Assembly: GCA_015501585.1 (NCBI GenBank)
Contig: JADNRY010001323.1
Coordinates: 1 to 12,183, forward strand
From: Rhodocollybia butyracea
Lineage: Eukaryota > Basidiomycota > Agaricomycetes > Agaricales > Omphalotaceae
Length of the DNA stretch: 12,183 bases
Reading direction: 5' to 3'
Shown here: piece by piece, positions 8,366 to 12,183 of the stretch
Position numbering within the stretch: position 1 is the stretch's first letter
Layout of the letters: each line of letters starts with the position of its first letter
Program-made: the position numbers and the translations under genes
The notes under the pieces: generated by a model
Database searches by the model: none
Seen by the model: the letters and a program-made list of their open reading frames with translations, nothing else
Told to the model about the DNA's origin: nothing

Positions 8366-8683
8366 CTACTCTTCCTCTCCCTCTCCATCTTCATCACCGC
8401 CTTCCTCCGTATCCTTCTCTCCCTTTTCCTTCTCCTTCCCTTTTCCCTTCGACTTGGGTTTTGGCCTCGACGGAGTCCGAAGTGGCCTCCCCTCCTCTTG
8501 GAAACCCCGGCGCGTACCAACTAAGAAACGTCGGAGGGCCGACAGTTCCGCCGTCAGGCCTCCGACCTGCTCCTCCAACGTGCTCGAGAGCCGAGCGACC
8601 TCTGCTCGCAATCCCGCCACCTCCGCCGATAAACCCTCGCTTTCTTCTTCCACCTTCCTCCGGCTTTCCCGGCCGACGAGCGA

Positions 8684-8776
8684 ACACTTCACCTTTGAAG
8701 TGTTGCACTCAGAGCAGGCCTCGGTCTTCCCGCCTCGCCGAGTGCAACCCAACTCCTTCGCCTCGCACCGAACGCA
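8684..8776 (-). other. Zn2Cys6-like cysteine cluster of the antisense protein
   Basis: Thirty-one codons with spacing C-X2-C-X6-C-X9-C-X2-C-X6-C, inside the spacing range of fungal Zn2Cys6 DNA-binding domains. The first half reads KCVRCEAKELGC, which resembles the second half of a Gal4-type domain. The second half reads ACSECNTSKVKC, which resembles the first (basic) half. A coiled coil follows, as in many dimeric zinc-cluster proteins. This part of the frame is unbroken. Confidence 0.75.
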
Positions 8777-8883
8777 CTTCTTCCCGCTCTTCTTCGGCTT
8801 CTTCGGCTCCGGTTCGTCGTCGTCATGTCATCGTCGCCATTGTCGGGGGATGGAGGATCATCCTCGGGACCTGAGTCGGGGAC

Positions 8884-8935
8884 CTACAATGGGTTAGAAA
8901 AGAAAAAAACTTTCTCAAGTCCCAAACGGACTCAC
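8884..8935 (-). other. Intron of the antisense gene (52 nt)
   Basis: On the minus strand it begins GTGAGT (8935-8930), has a pyrimidine-rich stretch, a branch-like CTAAC (8897-8893) and ends TGTAG (AG at 8885-8884). The exons join in phase 0: the upstream frame ending KSAAR continues as VPDSGPEDDPPSPDN. Size and signals are typical of basidiomycete introns. On the plus strand it would be an unspliced part of the genomic RNA, so the element keeps it through retrotransposition. Confidence 0.82.
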
Positions 8936-9453
8936 CCTCGCGGCCGACTTCGGCGCCGCTCTCTTCCTCTTTAACCCACTTGGGGTACTCGGCCCCGCGA
9001 CATTCTCCTTCTGCGCTTCCTGCTGACGCCGCAAGGCAGCCGCCATCCTTTTCTCTCTCTCCTTGGTCGCCTTTTCATCGGCCGACGCTGCTTCGACTTG
9101 GCAATTTCGTATGCCCGGAGAGTCTCGGCCGCCCGCTTCTCCTTGGCTTTCCTCTCTCGCTCAGCCTTTTCGCTGGCTTCCCTCGCTGCCAGCTCGGCCG
9201 CTGCCCTTTCCGCCTCCCTCTGCTGCTCTTCGACAAATAAACGGAGCCGCTCGGCCTCCTCTCGGCTTTCTTCTCCTTTTTCGCCGCCCGTTCGGCCGCC
9301 TTCCTCTCGAGTAAAGCTTTTGCTTCCGCTGCTGCTTCCTCGGCTTTCCTGAATTCCTCGTCGGAGTCGTCGGATACGTGCGAGTTGGAGCGAGAAGCAT
9401 GGTAATAAGAAAATTGATGGGGTACTTAGGGAAATTTTGGATTTTGGCACGAC

Positions 9454-9461
9454 CTTATATA
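9454..9461 (-). promoter_or_regulatory. TATA box of the antisense gene
   Basis: TATATAAG on the minus strand, 54 nt before the ATG at 9400. That spacing leaves room for a start about 30 nt downstream and a leader of about 25 nt. A CRE-like TGACGTC lies further upstream at 9511-9517. The interval 9462-9640 up to the 3' LTR contains no open gene and would be the promoter region. Confidence 0.65.
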
Positions 9462-9627
9462 CCCAGGCGCTTAGACTCTATAGGATCACAGGAACGATAA
9501 GCGGAGATCTCGGTGACGTCTTAGAATCTTCTAGACTTTCTCACATCACGGTGACCCTGACTCTCGGCCGATATACTATCGGTCCGACTTCGGCTCTGGA
9601 CTTAGAGGCTTTCGAAGGCTCAAGCCT

Positions 9628-9640
9628 AAGAGGGGGATAC
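9628..9640 (+). other. Polypurine tract, plus-strand primer site
   Basis: The purine run AAGAGGGGGA, followed by TAC, lies directly before the 3' LTR, where plus-strand DNA synthesis is primed in LTR elements. A small hairpin AGGCT-CA-AGCCT (9617-9628) stands just upstream. Confidence 0.8.
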
Positions 9641-10273
9641 TGTTACGACCATGCCGCATCGGCATCCTTCGGATCATCACCGGATCACCTCTACTATCAT
9701 CCCAGCATCATTCCGATTCCATCCCGTCTATTTCCGTCATCTTATCTCTTTTCGTTATCTTCCTATCTTATCTGTTATCTTCGTCCGATGACGTACCGCC
9801 ATCGGACCTTTCGGATTACTTTCTAATTGGTTCTTATTATCTTTCGATTATATTCCCTTTCCGATCTATTGAGTATTATTGTCTTATGATTGTATTACTA
9901 CTTCTGGTCTTCCGTATACGTTTCCGACTATTGTCTTCTACCGATCCGGAAGCCCCGGACTCTTAGTATATAAGTAGTGCAACCTTGTACAGTAGTCCTC
10001 AGTTTAAATATCAACTTGGATAAACCAGACCTTCTGTCCGACTAAGTTCCGCCCTAGTCTATCCTCTCTCGTCTTACTCGTCGGCCGTTACATCGGCCGA
10101 ATCTATCTTTATCTCCTGAACTTCATCTTGGGACTATTCGGCGTGACGAGGGTCTAGCTAATAGCTATACCGACGTCCACTTCTTCTTCAATCTCCGATA
10201 TCGGTCCGAGACCCAGTTGTCAACATACCTTTCGGATACCGATCGGTTCCCTTCGGTCTGCACGATCTTAACA
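9641..10273 (+). repeat. 3' LTR of the chromovirus
   Basis: A 633-bp direct copy of 531-1166, TGTTACGACC to ATCTTAACA. The TATA box is at 9967-9974 and the predicted start motif AGTTTAAATAT at 10001-10011. Differences from the 5' copy are mostly single-base insertions or deletions, for example near 9750, 9900, 9979, 10172 and 10205-10258. Confidence 0.97.
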
Positions 10274-10278
10274 GGTCC
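10274..10278. repeat. Right target-site duplication of the chromovirus (GGTCC)
   Basis: Five bases after the 3' LTR; matches GGCCC at 526-530 except for one C/T difference. Confidence 0.55.
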
Positions 10279-10465
10279 GCACCAGTTTGCACCGGGTTAT
10301 TGCAAACCGGTTCAAAACCGCATAACTGCACTGAACCGGCACCGGTGAGGCGGTTCTTATCAGTTCAGTGCAAGGTTTGCTGAAATTTAAAAAATATACC
10401 ACCGGTGCAGTTATCGGTTTCCAAAAGGCTGACAAAACCGAACGCAACCGCACTTTAAAACCTAA
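10274..10465. repeat. AACCGG-rich region with overlapping inverted repeats
   Basis: Contains TGCACTGAAC (10327-10336) with its inverse GTTCAGTGCA (10363-10372). AACCGCATAACTGCAC (about 10316-10331) has a near inverse GTGCAGTTATCGGTT (10405-10419). There are several CACCGG, AACCGG and AAACCG words in both orientations. Clusters of such short words are typical of subterminal regions of hAT-like DNA transposons or their small derivatives, so this may be such a remnant lying between the chromovirus and the copia fragment. I see no clear terminal repeat or target duplication. No gene. Confidence 0.4.
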
Positions 10466-10474
10466 CTGGAAGGG

Positions 10475-11285
10475 ATGGGAACTATCTATGAAAATGATGA
10501 GATCCTATGGGCCTTCAATGAAGAGGGCAGTAAATCCAGTGCTGAAACAGTGCTTACCCAGGAAACAAGGTCTGAAGATGGTAATTCAATGCCAGATCTT
10601 CAGAGTATCCCACATCAATTGATGATGATTTGGGAGATTGGCGCACAGCCGAGCCTGACAATGATGAGGCATGGTTCAGTGATATTGATGAAGAAGAAAT
10701 CCCTGACCTACAAGAGGTAGAGGATTGGTATGACAAGGAGGAAACTTGTCAAATCACAGGAAGAACCTATCCTAGTTCAACTCAAGTACCTGACCCAAAT
10801 GCTATACAAGAGCAAGGGGATGTTGAATATCAGGAAATTGATGTGCTAGGAAGAGCACAGACCAGGTATAATTTTAGTTATCTTGCAAATGCTGACAAGA
10901 ATATAGGAGGTATTACTGAGCTCTATGACTCAGGTGCATCACACCATATGTCCCCATATAGGGAGAAGTTTATCAACTTTGTTCCCATTGCCCCAAAGTA
11001 TTAGGTCTGCTGACAGTGGAACCTTTGAGGCAGTTGGACGAGGCGACATGCGGATCACAATTCCTGGTAAAAAGAAACAGACAACAATTTTAATTAAAGA
11101 TGTTTTATATGCACCAATGTTGAGTGTGACACTCATATCAGTGGGCAAAATTGCAGCATCTGGATGTTCTTCATATTCCGCAATCAATTTTGCAAAATAT
11201 ATGATGAGAAAGATAAATTGTTGGGGCAAGTAAACTGCAACAATGGGCTATATCAGGTCCATCATGACCTGATCAAACCTATGGC
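10475..11285 (+). pseudogene. pol: Copia pol, protease region
   Basis: Starts in an acidic segment (GTIYENDEILWAFNEEGS, then SIDDDLGDWRTAEPDNDEAW and EEEIPDLQEVEDWYDKEE), probably the spacer between Gag and protease. The protease active site LYDSGASHHMS is at about 10921-10953, the form usual for copia elements (D-S-G-A-S-x-H-M). After a shift near 11000 comes SIRSADSGTFEAVGRGDM, then VLYAPMLSVTLISVGKIAASG, the conserved copia protease tail. A shift near 11168 leads to IFRNQFCKIYDEKDK and NCNNGLYQV, the approach to the GAG-pre-integrase domain. No reliable start codon is assigned because the 5' part is missing. Confidence 0.88.
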
Positions 11286-12183
11286 ATGGCAGCTAATAGT
11301 GTGAAAGTGACAGTGAATGAATTACACCGTCGACTTGGTCACATTGCACCAGAAGCTTGCAGAAAAATGGTTCAGGATGGTCTTATTGAAGGCATTGAAC
11401 TAGATGAAAAGGAACCAGTGAAAACATGTGATACATGTGATATGCAAAGAAGACCCGGAAACCATCAAGAAGGAAAGGGATCAGAAAAGGGCACAAATAT
11501 TGGTGATCATATCCATTCTGATGTATGGGGACCATCCCCAGTACAAACTCCTAGTCATAAACATTACTACTGTTCATTCACAGATGATCATTCTAGATGG
11601 TCCATGGCTTATCTTCTGGCAACAAAGGATGAGACTTTTGATGCATTTAAGCAATTTTGTGCATGGTTATGGACACAGAAAGAGATCCAGTAAAAATGTT
11701 AGGATCAGACAGAGGAGGGGAATATCTTGGCAGATTATTCAATCAATATTTGGCTGAAGAAGGAATACTCAAACCTTACTGTTCATGATACACCAGAGCA
11801 TAATGGAGTCTCAGAAAGACTTAACCGGACTCTCCTTGAACGAATCCTGTGCAATGTTGCATGCAAGTGGATTACCCAAAAACTTGTGGGGAGAGGCTTT
11901 GAAACATGCAATTTGGTTGAAAAATAGATCAGTAACAAGGCATTGAAGGATAAAACACCTTATGAGATTATGTTTGGTGAAAAGCCAAATTTATCAAATC
12001 TCCGGGAATGGGGAGCCAAGGTATGGGTACATGAAGATGGCAATACAAAACTTGAAGGCCGAGCAAATATTGGACATTGGCTGGGATTTGATCTTGAGTC
12101 AAGTGGCCACAGAATTTATTGGCCAGATACTCGGAAAATTTCTGTAGAAAGAAGTATCAAATTTGATCAAGACGCGTCAACAT
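11286..12183 (+). pseudogene. pol: Copia pol, GAG-pre-integrase and integrase region (partial)
   Basis: The zinc-binding GAG-pre-integrase module shows ELHRRLGHIAPEA and KTCDTCDMQRR. The integrase core has D in HSDVWGP (11520-11522), D in LGSDRGGEYLG (11708-11710, after a frame change near 11685) and E in GVSERLNRTLLER (11814-11816), with D-E spacing close to 35 residues. GLPKNLWGEALKHAIWLKNR follows in a third frame. After about 11940 the frame reads TPYEIMFGEKPNLSNLREWG, then VWVHEDGN and GFDLESSGHRIYW to the window end. The integrase family and all three catalytic acids are clear; the reading frame is not continuous. Confidence 0.92.

Larger units (their letters stand above)
8366..9400 (-). 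pseudogene. Antisense spliced gene: zinc-cluster plus coiled-coil protein carried by the chromovirus
   Basis: Read on the minus strand from ATG at 9398-9400 to TAG at 8366-8368, with an intron at 8935-8884. Exon 1 encodes a Ser/Asp-rich start (ASRSNSHVSDDSDEEF), an Ala/Glu/Lys/Arg-rich charged helix (QREAERAAAELAAREASEKA) and a basic motif, GLKRKRAAPKSAAR. Exon 2 encodes an acidic run, a Lys-rich segment (PKKPKKSGKK), a six-cysteine cluster (8776-8684), a Leu/Val heptad coiled coil (SAEVAGLRAEVARLSSTLEE) and a Lys-rich then Glu/Asp-rich tail. The protein would be about 325 residues and looks nuclear and DNA-binding. Frame breaks lie near 9399, 9258, 9097, 9050 and 8825. The first would be a lost base just after ATG, because the coding frame starts one base off. 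Function unknown; regulator or accessory factor is inference. Confidence 0.78.
531..10273 (+). mobile_element. Ty3/gypsy chromovirus with an antisense extra gene, nested insertion in gag
   Basis: A complete but mutated LTR retrotransposon. In order it has the 5' LTR, self-priming site, gag, protease, reverse transcriptase, RNase H, integrase, chromodomain, an antisense gene, polypurine tract and 3' LTR. Integrase lying after RT/RNase H defines Ty3/gypsy, and the C-terminal chromodomain defines chromoviruses, whose integrase tail is known to steer insertion to marked chromatin. The span is 9743 bp; without the nested LTR and its duplicated target it is about 8.57 kb. LTR ends are TGTTA/TAACA. 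Flanks GGCCC (526-530) and GGTCC (10274-10278) are a 5-bp target duplication with one mismatch. No envelope gene is present. gag-pol carries roughly 14 frame breaks, so this copy as read cannot make its proteins. Confidence 0.95.
10475..12183 (+). mobile_element. Ty1/copia retrotransposon, 5'-truncated and running off the window
   Basis: Protease, then GAG-pre-integrase zinc domain, then integrase core, with no RT before integrase, is Ty1/copia order. No LTR, Gag or zinc knuckle is found upstream of about 10475, so the left end is truncated or replaced. The right end continues beyond 12183, where RT would be expected. Codon use is AT-rich compared with the neighbouring chromovirus pol, showing a different family. 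Coding continuity is lost about eight times by single-base shifts (near 10595, 11000, 11168, 11285, 11685, 11782, 11845 and 11940). Confidence 0.92.

Noticed and set aside
8253..8897. Plus-strand Ser/Pro-rich frame after pol as a third chromovirus gene
   Set aside because: It mirrors the antisense gene, spans its frame break and enters its intron; the minus strand has the cysteine cluster, coiled coil and splice signals.
7885..9640. Envelope-like gene downstream of integrase
   Set aside because: No signal peptide or membrane segment on the plus strand; the region holds the chromodomain end, a spacer and the antisense gene.

Overview
This window looks like transposon-packed DNA from a filamentous fungus, most likely a basidiomycete (Agaricomycetes). 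The evidence is a chromodomain-bearing Ty3/gypsy element, a Ty1/copia element, and a 52-nt intron with GTGAGT, CTAAC and TAG signals. I see no ordinary host gene. The taxonomic call is inference; I cannot run a search.

Layout. Positions 1-530 are left flank with nothing recognisable. A nearly complete Ty3/gypsy chromovirus fills 531-10273. Its 5' LTR is 531-1166. An 11-nt self-priming site lies at 1169-1179. gag starts at 1228. The order is then protease, reverse transcriptase, RNase H, integrase and chromodomain, ending at 8017. After that come a separate gene on the opposite strand (9400 down to 8366), a polypurine tract, and the 3' LTR (9641-10273). A second, unrelated LTR (1731-2899) sits inside gag as a solo insertion with exact CCTGA target duplications. 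Removing it and one duplication restores the gag frame. Right of the chromovirus is about 190 bp rich in inverted AACCGG-type motifs, then a 5'-truncated Ty1/copia element (about 10475 to the window end) carrying protease and integrase.

The most unusual signals are these. (1) The nested LTR has nine tandem hairpins in its transcribed part. They share an invariant apical design, while their stems differ in sequence but stay paired. (2) The same LTR has five CRE-like and five AP-1/Gcn4-like sites upstream of its TATA box. (3) The chromovirus carries an antisense gene with its own TATA box, an intron, and a Zn2Cys6-like cysteine cluster whose halves appear swapped, followed by a coiled coil. (4) The chromovirus mRNA start matches the primer site, as in Tf1/sushi self-priming.

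Every long reading frame is broken by single-base shifts, about 14 in gag-pol, 5 in the antisense gene and 8 in copia. I found almost no in-frame nonsense changes, and the two chromovirus LTRs also differ more by indels than by substitutions. The copies are annotated as pseudogenes, but part of this could be assembly indel error.
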